Positions 55,782 through 64,000 of a DNA stretch of 64,000 bases are shown piece after piece. The stretch lies in NCBI RefSeq assembly GCF_014207445.1, contig NZ_JACHEM010000016.1, positions 62,001 through 126,000 on the forward strand, given 5' to 3'. The notes beneath the pieces are model-generated. The model was not told where the DNA came from. It searched no databases and saw nothing but the letters and a program-made list of their open reading frames with translations. The translations under genes were made by a program, and so were the position numbers. Numbering within the stretch: position 1 is the stretch's first letter; each line of letters opens with the position of its first letter. Source of the stretch: Streptomyces candidus (GTDB lineage Bacteria; Actinomycetota; Actinomycetes; Streptomycetales; Streptomycetaceae).

Positions 55782-56972
55782 ATGCAGAACCAACCCGTGA
55801 CCCTCCCCATAGCGCGCGCCGCCGGCTGTCCCTTCGACCCGGCCGCCGGACTGGACCGGCTGCGCGCCCGGGACCCCCTGGTGCGCATGAGGTTCCCCGA
55901 CGGGCACGTCGGCTGGCTGGCCACCGGGTATGCCACTGTGCGCGCGATCTTCGCGGACCCCCGCTTCAGTTCCCGGTACGAACTCCTGCACTACCCGTAC
56001 GCGGACATCGGCCAGTTGCCGCCCGCGCCCGTCGGGGACATGACCGGAATGGACGCCCCCGAGCACACTCGCTTCCGGAAACTGCTGATGGGCAAGTTCA
56101 CGGTCCGCCGGATGCGGGCGCTCACCTCACGCGCCGAGGAGATCACCACCGAGTGCCTGGACGCGATGGAGTTCAAGGGCGGTCCGGTGGACCTGGTGGA
56201 GGCGTTCGCGCAGCCCCTGCCCGCGCTGATGATCTGCGAACTGCTGGGGGTCCCGTCCGCCGACCGGGGCTACTTCCAGCAGCAGGCCGAGCAGTTGACC
56301 ACTCTGGTCACCGACCAGCAGGCGCAGGCCGACGCGATGAACTCACTCATGGGGTACATGAGCGACCTCGTCCTGGCCAAACGCGCCGCGCCCACCGACG
56401 ACCTGCTCGGCGACCTGACCACCAGCGACCTCACCGACGAGGAACTCACCGGCGTCGGCGGCTTCCTGCTGGGCGCGGGGCTCGAAACCACCGCCAACAT
56501 GCTCGCCCTGGGGACGTTCGCCCTGCTCAGCAACCCGGACGAGTGCGCCGCCCTGCGCGACGATCCGGCTCTCGCGCCTCAGGCCGTCGAGGAGCTGATG
56601 CGTTACCTCACCATCGCCCACACCACGATGAAGTCGGCGCGGGAGGACGTGGAGCTGGACGGCAAGGTGATCAGGGCGGGCGAAACCGTCGTCATGTCCA
56701 TCGACGCGGCCAACCGCGACCCCCTGCGCTTCCCCGACCCCGACACCCTCGACCTCACCCGCAGGGCCACCGGCCACCTCGGCTTCGGGCACGGCATCCA
56801 CCAGTGCCTGGGCCAGCAGCTCGCCCGCGTCGAGATGCAGGTGGCCCTCCCCGCCCTCGTCACCCGCTTCCCCAACCTTCGCCTGGCCACGGACCCCGAG
56901 CGGATCCCCCTGCGCACGGGCCGGAACATCTACGGGGTGCACAGCCTTCCCGTGACCTGGGACGAGGTGTAG
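55782..56972 (+). CDS. Cytochrome P450
   Basis: 396-residue soluble class I P450 monooxygenase of the CYP105/107-like bacterial type. Motifs: I-helix GAGLETTANM with the oxygen-activating Thr pair, K-helix EELMRYL (ExxR), and the haem loop FGHGIHQCLGQQLARVE with the axial Cys. The N-terminal VGDMTGMDAPEHTRFRKL is the usual C-helix region. Substrate unknown. GGAGG lies 4-5 bp before ATG 55782. A ferredoxin gene starts 5 bp after its stop and is the probable electron donor. Confidence 0.94.
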   Translation: MQNQPVTLPIARAAGCPFDPAAGLDRLRARDPLVRMRFPDGHVGWLATGYATVRAIFADPRFSSRYELLHYPYADIGQLPPAPVGDMTGMDAPEHTRFRKLLMGKFTVRRMRALTSRAEEITTECLDAMEFKGGPVDLVEAFAQPLPALMICELLGVPSADRGYFQQQAEQLTTLVTDQQAQADAMNSLMGYMSDLVLAKRAAPTDDLLGDLTTSDLTDEELTGVGGFLLGAGLETTANMLALGTFALLSNPDECAALRDDPALAPQAVEELMRYLTIAHTTMKSAREDVELDGKVIRAGETVVMSIDAANRDPLRFPDPDTLDLTRRATGHLGFGHGIHQCLGQQLARVEMQVALPALVTRFPNLRLATDPERIPLRTGRNIYGVHSLPVTWDEV

Positions 56973-56977
56973 GCGGG

Positions 56978-57307
56978 ATGGCCAGGGACGACCTCGCCGG
57001 AACGCACGACGGCGCCCAGCCCGGCCCACGCGCCGACCTTGCCCAGTCCGACGTACCCGCCCAGCCCGGCCCACACGCCGGCCTTGCCCAGTCCGACGTA
57101 CCCGCCCAGCTCGACGTACGCGCCGACCGAACCCGCTGCGTCGGCTCCGGGATGTGCGCGCTGACCGCCCCCGAGGTGTTCGACCAGGACGAGGAGGAGG
57201 GCCTCGTCGTCCTTCTCCGGACCCGCCTGCCCCGCCGGTCCCCGCATGCCGACGCGGCCCGGGAGGCGGAGGGGCTGTGCCCGGCGGAGGCGATCAGGGT
57301 GGGGTGA
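56978..57307 (+). CDS. [3Fe-4S]-type ferredoxin with repeat N-terminal tail
   Basis: 109-residue ferredoxin, the probable redox partner of the P450 encoded 5 bp upstream. The cluster ligands are CVGSGMC (C-x5-C) and the later LCPAEAI (C-P), typical of short actinomycete [3Fe-4S] ferredoxins of about 65 residues. Here the first ~45 residues are extra: a 15-residue unit PGPRADLAQSDVPAQ occurs twice, from a 45-bp tandem DNA duplication. The normal ferredoxin fold starts near LDVRADRTRC. ATG 56978 has AGGCGGG upstream; an internal start is possible. Confidence 0.88.
   Translation: MARDDLAGTHDGAQPGPRADLAQSDVPAQPGPHAGLAQSDVPAQLDVRADRTRCVGSGMCALTAPEVFDQDEEEGLVVLLRTRLPRRSPHADAAREAEGLCPAEAIRVG
57017..57106. 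repeat. 45-bp in-frame tandem duplication in ferredoxin gene
   Basis: Copies at 57017-57061 and 57062-57106 differ at only two or three bases, and a short partial copy follows. The period keeps the reading frame. Confidence 0.85.
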
Positions 57308-57518
57308 GCGCGGACGCGGGTCGCACCGCGACGGGCCGGCCACCCGTACCGCAGCCCGCAACGGGCCGGTGTCCCGTACCCGCGCCCGGCCCATGTCCCG
57401 TACACGCCGCCCGGCCCGTGTTGTCGTCCCGCCCGCCGCAGCCGTGCGGCCGTGGCGGCCTGTCCCCGCACCGGTGCGGGGCCGCAGGCAGGGCCTGTGC
57501 ACCGCCCGGCCCGCGCGG

Positions 57519-58148
57519 TCACTCCTCGTTCGCCGCCGCCTCCTTCGCCACCCCTTCCAGCCGCTCGCGGTACTTCTCCCACGACAGGCCCGGGGGGAGG
57601 TTGTCGTTGCTCTCCTGCAAGCCCGTCGCCCCGTCGATGAGTTCGCGGACGATGTCGGCGTGACCGCCGTGCCTGTTGGTTTCGGCGAGCATGTGGATGA
57701 GGATGCGGTGCAGCGTCACCTCGTTGCGTTCCGCCGGCCAGTGCGGGACCCGGCCGACGGAGTCCCAGTCGAGGGCCTCGATCGTGGCGTCGGCGTGCGC
57801 GCACGCCTTGCGGTACAGGCCGACGATGTAGTCGCGGGGCTCGTCGGCGCGGGCCCACATGTCCACGGTCGGGTCCTCGTCGAACTCCTCCAGCCACGGC
57901 ATCGGTTCGGCGAACGGCTTCCCGAAGGTGTCGCCGAAGTACCCCGTCTCACAGCCTGCCAGGTGCTTGAGCAACCCCAGCAGGTTGGTGCCGGTGGGCG
58001 TGAGCGGTCGGCGCGCGTCGTACTCCGACATTCCCTCAACCTTCCACAGCAGAGCCTCCCTTGCGGCCTTGAGGTAGTGGTGCAGGTCCTGCTTGGGGTC
58101 CCTTCCGGCGGAGTCGAGTGCGGCGCGTGAGCCAGTCGTGTGCGTCAT
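57519..58148 (-). CDS. DinB-family protein (DUF664)
   Basis: 209-residue four-helix-bundle protein of the DinB/YfiT superfamily, many members of which are metal-binding thiol-dependent enzymes. Metal-ligand candidates are His in LGLLKHLAGCE, and the His pair in TLHRILIHMLAETNRHGGHADIVREL. Function unknown. ATG 58148 has AAGG 8 bp upstream. The gap between this gene and the ferredoxin (57308-57518) is GC-rich with loose CCCGTAC-containing repeats and no gene. Confidence 0.86.
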   Translation of the reverse strand: MTHTTGSRAALDSAGRDPKQDLHHYLKAAREALLWKVEGMSEYDARRPLTPTGTNLLGLLKHLAGCETGYFGDTFGKPFAEPMPWLEEFDEDPTVDMWARADEPRDYIVGLYRKACAHADATIEALDWDSVGRVPHWPAERNEVTLHRILIHMLAETNRHGGHADIVRELIDGATGLQESNDNLPPGLSWEKYRERLEGVAKEAAANEE

Positions 58149-58188
58149 GCCGTACACCTTCGCACCCGCCACTGACACCCGGCCCCGA

Positions 58189-58989
58189 TCAGGCTCCCGC
58201 CCCGGACCCGGCCCCGCCGCCCGGCTGGGTGTTCCGCCTCCGTCGGTCCAGCACCCCCGCCCGCGCCCCGGCCAGCGCCGCAGCCGCCGCGCGGTCCGCC
58301 GCCGCCTCGTCCAGCGTCTCGCCGGTGTTCAGGAACGCGTAGTACAGCGGCGCGGAGACGGCCGCGACGACCCGGTGCGGATCAGTGCCCGCGGGGAGTT
58401 CGCCGCGCTCGACGGCGTCGGTGACGCAGCCCGCCCATTCGTCGATGCGTACGGCGTAGAAGCGGTGGAGGGCCTCGGCGGCCTGGTCGTTGCAGAGCGA
58501 GGCGGCGATCAGCGCCTTGAAGAGGCGGCCCTGGCGGGGGTCGGTGAGGGTCTGCACGACGAGGCGTGCGTTCTCCTGGAGGTCCGTCGCGGCGCTGCCC
58601 GTCCGGGCCCGCGGGAGGGACTGCTCGGCCATGTCGTCGAGCAGGTCGGCTGCGAGGGCTCCCGGGGTGCCCCATCGGCGGTAGACGGTCGTCTTGCCGA
58701 CGCCCGCGAGGCGGGAGATCTCCGCGAGGTCGAGAGCGGCGAAACCGTGCGCGGACAGGACGTCCTCCGCCGCCCTGAGGACGGTCTCGCGCACGCGGGC
58801 GGTGCGGCCGCCGGGACGGACGGTGCCGGGCTGCACCGTGCCGGGCCGGTCGGCACCGGGCCGGACCGTGCCGGAGCCGGTGGGCATGGCAGGCGGCCGG
58901 GAAAGGCCGGGCTCGGCCCGATCCCCCGGACGGGGGGTCCCCGGGTGGGCCTGCGTACCGGGCCGGGCGGGCTTTGCGGGTTCCGTCAT
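58189..58989 (-). CDS. TetR-family repressor
   Basis: 266-residue regulator. About 65 Pro/Gly-rich residues precede the helix-turn-helix (VRETVLRAAEDVLSAHGFAAL, then ISRLAGVGKTTVYRRWG). A TetR C-terminal ligand domain follows, and the tail is low-complexity Gly/Ala. It is divergent from the MFS exporter and probably represses it in the absence of the exporter's substrate; inverted repeats lie in the shared 153-bp gap. AAGGAG is 6 bp before ATG 58989. Confidence 0.91.
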   Translation of the reverse strand: MTEPAKPARPGTQAHPGTPRPGDRAEPGLSRPPAMPTGSGTVRPGADRPGTVQPGTVRPGGRTARVRETVLRAAEDVLSAHGFAALDLAEISRLAGVGKTTVYRRWGTPGALAADLLDDMAEQSLPRARTGSAATDLQENARLVVQTLTDPRQGRLFKALIAASLCNDQAAEALHRFYAVRIDEWAGCVTDAVERGELPAGTDPHRVVAAVSAPLYYAFLNTGETLDEAAADRAAAAALAGARAGVLDRRRRNTQPGGGAGSGAGA

Positions 58990-59048
58990 TGCGGGCTCCT
59001 TGGGCGACGGGGGACGGCGGAGGACACGAGCACAGGACCACTCTAATC

Positions 59049-59104
59049 GGAACCGGGGTTCCCTTACCGGGAGGACCGGTGCTACGTTTCCGGCGTAACG
59101 GAAC
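59049..59104. promoter_or_regulatory. Inverted repeats in TetR-MFS gap
   Basis: Two dyads share GGAAC half-sites: GGAACC-GG-GGTTCC (59049-59062) and GTTTCCG-N6-CGGAAC (59086-59104). They are likely TetR operators covering both promoters. Confidence 0.5.
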
Positions 59105-59142
59105 CCCAGACCCGTTTAAGTCTCCGAAAGGACCCCTCCGCC

Positions 59143-60618
59143 ATGTCCAGCACCGCAACTCCCCCTCCCGCCGCAGACGTTCACCCGGCCGCCCCGTCCG
59201 GGTCCCCCACCCGCGATGCCCCACCGCAACGCCTCACCCCCCGACTCAAACTCGTCCTCGCCGTCCTGCTCGTCGCCCAGTTCATGCTCGCCGTCGACTT
59301 CTCGATCCTGAACGTCGCTCTGCCCGCCATCGGCGACGGCCTCGGCTTCTCCCTGTCCGGCCTCCAGTGGATCGCCACCTCCTTCGCGCTCAGCGCCGCG
59401 GGCTTCACCCTCTTCTTCGGCCGCATCGGCGACCTGATCGGCCGCAGGCGGATCTTCCTCGCCGGCCTGGCACTCCTCGGCCTGTCCTCCCTGGTCGGCG
59501 GTCTCGCCACCAGCCCGGAAGTACTGCTGACCGCCCGCGTCGCCCAGGGCCTGGCCACCGCCGCCGCCACCCCGGCCGGGCTGGCCCTGCTCACCACGGC
59601 GTTCCCCGAAGGCCCACTCCGGCAGAAGGCCCTCGGTCTCAACGGGGCACTGATGTCCGCGGGGTTCACCGCGGGCGCGGTCCTCGGCGGGATGCTCACC
59701 GACCTGCTCTCCTGGCGCTGGGCGTTCTTCGTCAACGTGCCCGTCGCCCTCGCCGTCCTGTTCGTCGCCCCCGCCGTCATCAAGGAGTCCCGTCCGGCCG
59801 GACGGCCCCGCCTGGACCTGCCCGGCGCGCTCTTGGTCACCCTCGGCCTGCTGAGCATCGTGTACGGCCTCACCCAGGCCGGGGAGCACGGCTGGACCCA
59901 CCCCGTCGCACTCGCCGCCCTGCCGGCCGGCGCCGCACTCCTCTTCGTCTTCCACCTCGTCGAGCGCAGGGCCGCCCAGCCCCTCGTACCGCTGCACGTC
60001 CTCAGGAAGCGCACCGTCGCCTGGGGCAACGTGCTGGGCCTGATCGCGTTCGTCACCGAGACGTCCCTCGTCTACCTGCTCACCCTCTACCTGCAGAAGA
60101 CCCTCGGCTTCTCCGCCCTCACCGCCGGGATCTCCTTCGTCGTCCTGGGGCTGGGCACGGTCGTCGGCGGCGTCCTCGCGTCCCGCGTCATCGCCCGCAC
60201 CTCCACCCGGACCGCACTCGTCGGCGGCGGCCTCCTGCAGGCGGGCTTCACCGCCGTCCTGCTCCTCCTGGGCCCGACGACCGCTTCCATGGCCCTGCTG
60301 CTGCCCGCCACGTTCCTCGGCGGCATCGGCAACATGCTCGTCATCGTCGGCTTCATGGTCACCGCCACCACCGGCCTCCCCGACCACGAGCAGGGCCTCG
60401 CCACCGGCCTGGCCACCATGTCCCAGCAGGTCGGCATCACCCTGGGCACCCCGATCATGTCCGCGGTCGTCGCCGCCTCCACGGCGGGCGTCGCCACCGC
60501 CGGCGCGATCCACCACGGCGTCACCGTCGCCATCGCCGTGAACGCCGCCCTGGTCCTCCTCGGAGTGCTGGTCGCCGCGGTGTTCCTCCGTACCGACAAG
60601 TCCGCGGGGCGGGCTTGA
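59143..60618 (+). CDS. MFS drug exporter, DHA2 family
   Basis: 491-residue multidrug-type exporter with about fourteen hydrophobic segments. Motifs: DFSILNVALPAIGDGLGFS in helix 1, FGRIGDLIGRRRIFLAGL (motif A) and LSWRWAFFVNVPVALAVL (motif C). Substrate unknown. It is divergent from a TetR gene, the usual arrangement for inducible efflux. AAAGGA lies 10 bp before ATG 59143. A 66-bp part (59369-59434) has an inverted near-identical copy at 38.3 kb. Confidence 0.93.
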   Translation: MSSTATPPPAADVHPAAPSGSPTRDAPPQRLTPRLKLVLAVLLVAQFMLAVDFSILNVALPAIGDGLGFSLSGLQWIATSFALSAAGFTLFFGRIGDLIGRRRIFLAGLALLGLSSLVGGLATSPEVLLTARVAQGLATAAATPAGLALLTTAFPEGPLRQKALGLNGALMSAGFTAGAVLGGMLTDLLSWRWAFFVNVPVALAVLFVAPAVIKESRPAGRPRLDLPGALLVTLGLLSIVYGLTQAGEHGWTHPVALAALPAGAALLFVFHLVERRAAQPLVPLHVLRKRTVAWGNVLGLIAFVTETSLVYLLTLYLQKTLGFSALTAGISFVVLGLGTVVGGVLASRVIARTSTRTALVGGGLLQAGFTAVLLLLGPTTASMALLLPATFLGGIGNMLVIVGFMVTATTGLPDHEQGLATGLATMSQQVGITLGTPIMSAVVAASTAGVATAGAIHHGVTVAIAVNAALVLLGVLVAAVFLRTDKSAGRA

Positions 60619-60633
60619 CGGCCGCCTGCACGA

Positions 60634-60682
60634 CGGGGCGCGGACCTGGTCCCCCAAGGGTCCGGACCCTCCGCGTGCCCCG
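60634..60682 (+). terminator. Hairpin terminator after MFS gene
   Basis: CGGGGCGCGGA (60634-60644) pairs with TCCGCG-T-GCCCCG (60670-60682), an 11-bp stem with one bulge, enclosing the further palindrome GGGTCCGGACCC. Confidence 0.65.
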
Positions 60683-60818
60683 TCCGCACGAGCGGATCGC
60701 CCGCCCCGGCCGGCCGCCGCCCCGGGCGGACGACATGGGGCGCGGTTCCCGGCGGTAAGGTCGGGTCGGCATCGCACCGGCACGACATCGGACCAGCACG
60801 GACCCAGGGGGGTGGCGC

Positions 60819-61850
60819 GTGAAGCGGCGGCCGACCATGACGGACATCGCCCAGCGCGCCGGAGTCTCCAAGGTGGCGGTGTCGTACGCGCTCAACGACC
60901 AGCCCGGGGTCTCGCCGGCCACCCGTGCCGCGATCAAGTCCATCGCCGAGGAGCTGGGCTGGCGCCCCAACAGCGCAGCCCGCGCCCTGACCGGGGGCCG
61001 GGCGCAGACGGTCGGACTGACACTGCGAAGGCCCCCGCGGACCCTCGGGGTGGAGCCGTTCTTCATGGAGTTCATCAGCGGTGTCGAGAGCGTGCTCTCC
61101 GCGCGGTCGTACGCCCTGATGCTTCAGATGGTCGACTCCCAGGACAAGGAGATCGAGGTGTGCCGCCGCTGGTGGGGCGAACGGCGGGTCGACGGAGTCC
61201 TGTTGACCGACCTCAGGGCCGACGACGACGCGCGCGTGCCCGCGATCGCGGCCCTCGGGCTGCCCGCCGTGGCCATCGGACCGCCCGACGTGTCCGGTCC
61301 GCTGCCCGCCGTCTGGTCGTACGACGGAGAGAGCGTCCACGAGATCGTCCGTTACCTCGCCGTGCTCGGCCACCGCCGGATCGCCCGGGTGGCGGGGGCC
61401 GCGGAACTGGCCCACACCCGGGTCCGCGACGCCGCACTGACCGCCGCCTGCGCGGAGGCCGGCATTCCCGAGGCCACCGTGATCCACACCGACTACACCG
61501 GTGACCAGGGCGCCCGCGCCACCCGCGCCCTGCTGATCGCCGCCGAACGGCCGACGGCGATTGTCTTCGACAACGACATCATGGCGGTCGCCGCGCTGTC
61601 CGTCGCCCAGGAGCTGGGACTCTCCATCCCCGCCGACCTGTCGGTCGTCGCCTGGGACGAGTCGGCGCTCACCCAGGTCGTACGCCCGATGCTGTCGGCG
61701 GTGACGCGGGACATTCCGGCGTACGGAGCGCGCGCCGCACAGGCACTGCTCGCGGTGATCGAGGGCGAGGAGGTCGCGGACATCCGCGACGGGTACGCCC
61801 GGTTCGTGCCCCGGGGGAGCACGTGCCCGCCGCCGGACGCGGCGCCCTGA
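60819..61850 (+). CDS. LacI-family transcription regulator
   Basis: 343-residue sugar-responsive repressor. The N-terminal helix-turn-helix and hinge are clear (MTDIAQRAGVSKVAVSYALN, WRPNSAARALTGGR). The periplasmic-binding-like effector domain fills the rest (SDMDNDI-type segment FDNDIMAVAALS, VVAWDES). GTG 60819 is preceded by AGGGGGG; ATG 60837 is an alternative. It is convergent with the sugar importer at 61879-63941, which it probably controls; the operator would lie beyond the window with the binding-protein gene. Confidence 0.9.
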   Translation: MKRRPTMTDIAQRAGVSKVAVSYALNDQPGVSPATRAAIKSIAEELGWRPNSAARALTGGRAQTVGLTLRRPPRTLGVEPFFMEFISGVESVLSARSYALMLQMVDSQDKEIEVCRRWWGERRVDGVLLTDLRADDDARVPAIAALGLPAVAIGPPDVSGPLPAVWSYDGESVHEIVRYLAVLGHRRIARVAGAAELAHTRVRDAALTAACAEAGIPEATVIHTDYTGDQGARATRALLIAAERPTAIVFDNDIMAVAALSVAQELGLSIPADLSVVAWDESALTQVVRPMLSAVTRDIPAYGARAAQALLAVIEGEEVADIRDGYARFVPRGSTCPPPDAAP

Positions 61851-61878
61851 GCCGTACGCACTCCGCCGCCCGGCGGGC

Positions 61879-62907
61879 CTACTTGGTCGCCCCCTGGGCG
61901 AACCCGTTGTAGATCCAGCGCTGCAGCAGCAGGAAGATGATCAGAGTCGGCACGATGACGAGGATCGCGCCCGCCGAGATCGCCTCCCAGTGCGCGCCGA
62001 AGGGCCCCTTGAAGCGGAACAACGCGGTGGAGATGGTGCCCAGTTCCTCGCTGTGCAGGTAGAGGAACGGGATGTAGAAGTCGTTGTACGTCGTGATGCC
62101 CTTGATGATCACGACCGTGGCGATCGCGGGCTTCAGCAGCGGGAAGATGATCTTCCGGTAGATCGTGAACGCGTTCGCTCCGTCGAGGCGGGCCGCCTCG
62201 TCCAGCGAGGTGGGGATCGAGCGGATGAACTGGAGGAAGATGTAGACGGAGACGATGTCGGTACCCATGTAGAGCAGGATCGGCGCCCACCGCGTGTCCA
62301 CCAGGCCGAAACCGTTGATGACCTGGAAGGTCGCCACCTGGGTGGTGACGCCGGGGACCAGGGTCGCGACGAGGAAGAGGACCATCACGAGCCGCTTGCC
62401 CCGGAAGTCGAAGCGGTCGACGGCGTAGGCGGTCATCGAGCCGATGAGCACCGTGCCGCCGATGGCGAAGAAGAGGATGAACGCCGTGTTCCCGAAGGCC
62501 ACGAGCATCTTGCCCCGGGTGAACGCCGTGACGTAGTTGGACAGGTTCAGCCAGTTCCCCGGGAGCGACAGCGCGCTCCCGCCGCTCACCTCCTGCGAGG
62601 TCTTGAGCGACGTGAGGAACACGACGGCCAGGGGCAGCAGGACCACCAGCGTCGCGAGCACCAGCGAGAGGTACGTCAGCGCGGTCCCCGTCGCAGGGAC
62701 GCGCCGCCGGCGGACCGGCGCGGGAACGGCGGCCGCACTCCGTGCGGGGTGCGGGGCCCCGGCCGCCCGGCCCGTCGCACGGTCCGTCCCTTCGGTCGTC
62801 CCACGGCCGGCTGTCCCAGGGCCGGGCGCCCCAGGACTGGCGGCCCCAGGGCGGGTCGTCGTAGGGCCGGTCGTCGTAGCGTCCGCGGTCCTGCGGTCCG
62901 TGGTCAT
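61879..62907 (-). CDS. Carbohydrate ABC transporter permease, MalG type
   Basis: 342-residue permease. A Pro/Ala/Thr-rich tail of about 65 residues precedes six hydrophobic segments (LTYLSLVLATLVVLLPLAVV and others). The EAA loop is SLDEAARLDGANAFTIYRKI and the C-terminus is WIYNGFAQGATK. It overlaps the other permease gene by ATGA, and AAGGTGG lies 7 bp upstream. It is the downstream end of the importer operon, 28 bp from the convergent LacI gene. Confidence 0.92.
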   Translation of the reverse strand: MTTDRRTADATTTGPTTTRPGAASPGAPGPGTAGRGTTEGTDRATGRAAGAPHPARSAAAVPAPVRRRRVPATGTALTYLSLVLATLVVLLPLAVVFLTSLKTSQEVSGGSALSLPGNWLNLSNYVTAFTRGKMLVAFGNTAFILFFAIGGTVLIGSMTAYAVDRFDFRGKRLVMVLFLVATLVPGVTTQVATFQVINGFGLVDTRWAPILLYMGTDIVSVYIFLQFIRSIPTSLDEAARLDGANAFTIYRKIIFPLLKPAIATVVIIKGITTYNDFYIPFLYLHSEELGTISTALFRFKGPFGAHWEAISAGAILVIVPTLIIFLLLQRWIYNGFAQGATK

Positions 62908-63941
62908 ACGAGGTCCACCTTGTCGTCGGGCACGAGCCGCCGCTGGATCCAGGTGATCAGCAGGATGATCGCGAGGAGCACCACCGCCGCGGCCGAGGCC
63001 AGGCCGGTCTTGTTGAACTGGAAGGCGAGCTTGACGGTCTGGATCACGAAGGTCGACGTGCCGGTGGCGCCGCCGGTCATGATGTACGGAATCTCGAACA
63101 CGGACAGCGAGCCGGAGACCGCCAGGATGACGCTGAGGCTGATGACCGGCTTGATGCTCGGGGCGATGAGGTGGCGGAACTGCTGCCACTTGCCCGCCCC
63201 GTCGAGTTCGGCGGCCTCGTACAGCTCCGCCGGTACGGACTGGATCGCGCCCAGGAACAGGACGAAGTTCAGCCCGGTGAACCGCCACATGGAGACCCCG
63301 GCGAGGGAGACGTTGGCGGAGGTGGGGTCGCCGAGCCACGCGTGGTCGCTGCCGAATCCGGCCCAGGACAGGACGGAGTCCAGCGTTCCGCCGTCTTGGA
63401 AGAAGTACAGGAAGACGAAACCGATCGCGACGCCGTTGATGAGATAGGGGAAGAAGAGGATCCCCTTGAAGAAGTTCCGGAAGCGGAGGTTGAAGCTCAG
63501 CACGGCCGCGAAGTAGAGCGCGACCGCGATCTGGACGGCCGAGGCGGCGAGGTAGTAGCCGCTGACGAAGAAGACCCGGAACAGCTCGGGGCGGGTGAAG
63601 ATCTGGACGTAGTTGTCGACACCCGTGGCGTCGCGGGTGGGACTCACGCCGTCCCAGTCGGTGAAACTGTAGGAGACCATGCTCGCCACGGGGACGTATG
63701 TGAACGTGACGAGCCGCGCCAGCGGAATCGCCAGGAACAGCCACGGCGTCAGCTGCCGGACCGGCGACCGGTGCCAGGAACGCCCGCTCCCGGCGCCGGA
63801 GTCGGCACCTCCGGAACCACCGGAACCACCGGCGCCCCGGCGGCCTCCCCCGGGGGACATCCCGGCCCACCGCGGCTTCTCCGCCCCCGGCGACCGGCTT
63901 CCCCCGGCGCGCCCGGAGGCGGAGTGCGTTGTCTCAGTCAT
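62904..63941 (-). CDS. Carbohydrate ABC transporter permease, MalF type
   Basis: 345-residue permease. The first ~60 residues are Gly/Ser-rich. Six hydrophobic segments follow, starting LTPWLFLAIPLARLVTFTYV, with the EAA loop LYEAAELDGAGKWQQFRHL. It pairs with the MalG-type subunit directly downstream. ATG 63941 has AAAGG 5 bp upstream. The binding-protein gene expected upstream is cut off; 63942-64000 shows only the leader. The sugar is unknown. Confidence 0.93.
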   Translation of the reverse strand: MTETTHSASGRAGGSRSPGAEKPRWAGMSPGGGRRGAGGSGGSGGADSGAGSGRSWHRSPVRQLTPWLFLAIPLARLVTFTYVPVASMVSYSFTDWDGVSPTRDATGVDNYVQIFTRPELFRVFFVSGYYLAASAVQIAVALYFAAVLSFNLRFRNFFKGILFFPYLINGVAIGFVFLYFFQDGGTLDSVLSWAGFGSDHAWLGDPTSANVSLAGVSMWRFTGLNFVLFLGAIQSVPAELYEAAELDGAGKWQQFRHLIAPSIKPVISLSVILAVSGSLSVFEIPYIMTGGATGTSTFVIQTVKLAFQFNKTGLASAAAVVLLAIILLITWIQRRLVPDDKVDLV

Positions 63942-64000
63942 GTCGGCCTTTCGGGGTCCGGGCCCGGCTCCGGTTCGGTCCGGGACGGCGCCGGTACGGG

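Overview
The window looks like a stretch of a Streptomyces (or close actinomycete) chromosome. It has very high GC, frequent GTG starts, four-base ATGA/GTGA stop-start overlaps and candidate leaderless starts. Its sugar ABC importers have no ATPase gene beside them, as expected where a shared MsiK-type ATPase serves many importers. I saw no rRNA, tRNA, CRISPR array, integrase or transposase.

Positions 1-21.6 kb form a pectin and rhamnogalacturonan locus. It holds two carbohydrate ABC importers (one cut by the window start), two stand-alone PL1 pectate lyases, a PL1-CE8 pectate lyase/pectin methylesterase fusion, a GH43 enzyme, two SGNH rhamnogalacturonan acetylesterases and L-rhamnose mutarotase. 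A GntR-kdgD-dehydratase operon and uronate dehydrogenase supply most of an oxidative D-galacturonate route towards 2-oxoglutarate. Polymers would be cut and de-esterified outside, oligomers imported, and galacturonate oxidised inside. Operator candidates sit before the first binding-protein gene (paired GTTCG-type sites) and before uronate dehydrogenase (a LacI-type palindrome inside the promoter).

Positions 22.1-33.5 kb hold a YihY membrane protein and an assimilatory nitrate operon: nasA, an FAD electron-transfer subunit, nirB, nirD and narK in overlapping order. The regulator nnaR is divergent, with GlnR-box-like sites between it and nasA. After nnaR comes a sirohydrochlorin chelatase gene with a one-base frameshift.

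Positions 33.6-58.1 kb are mixed chromosomal genes: SpoIIE phosphatase, leucine-rich repeat protein, metallophosphoesterase, CGNR protein, CutA, VOC protein, phosphopantetheinyl transferase, CoA transferase, hydrolase, DUF4344 protein, RraA-like protein, LysE exporter, a two-component system, DUF2079 protein, S66 peptidase, DUF5997/LysR-like pair, BlaI-M56 pair, P450-ferredoxin pair and DinB. A GNAT acetyltransferase at 38.1-38.65 kb is broken and carries an inverted 66-bp piece that matches the MFS gene at 59.4 kb at 65 of 66 positions. Positions 58.2-64 kb hold a TetR-MFS efflux pair, then a LacI regulator convergent with a second sugar importer that runs off the end.

The most unusual signal is a family of degenerate arrays with a strict 7-bp period (consensus B-R-Y-N-Y-S-R). 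They occur at ten or more places, mostly between genes, but several run into the first or last codons of genes. About 140 heptamers can be counted. I do not recognise this as a named repeat family. Repeats inside coding regions with periods of 18 or 45 bp keep the reading frame.
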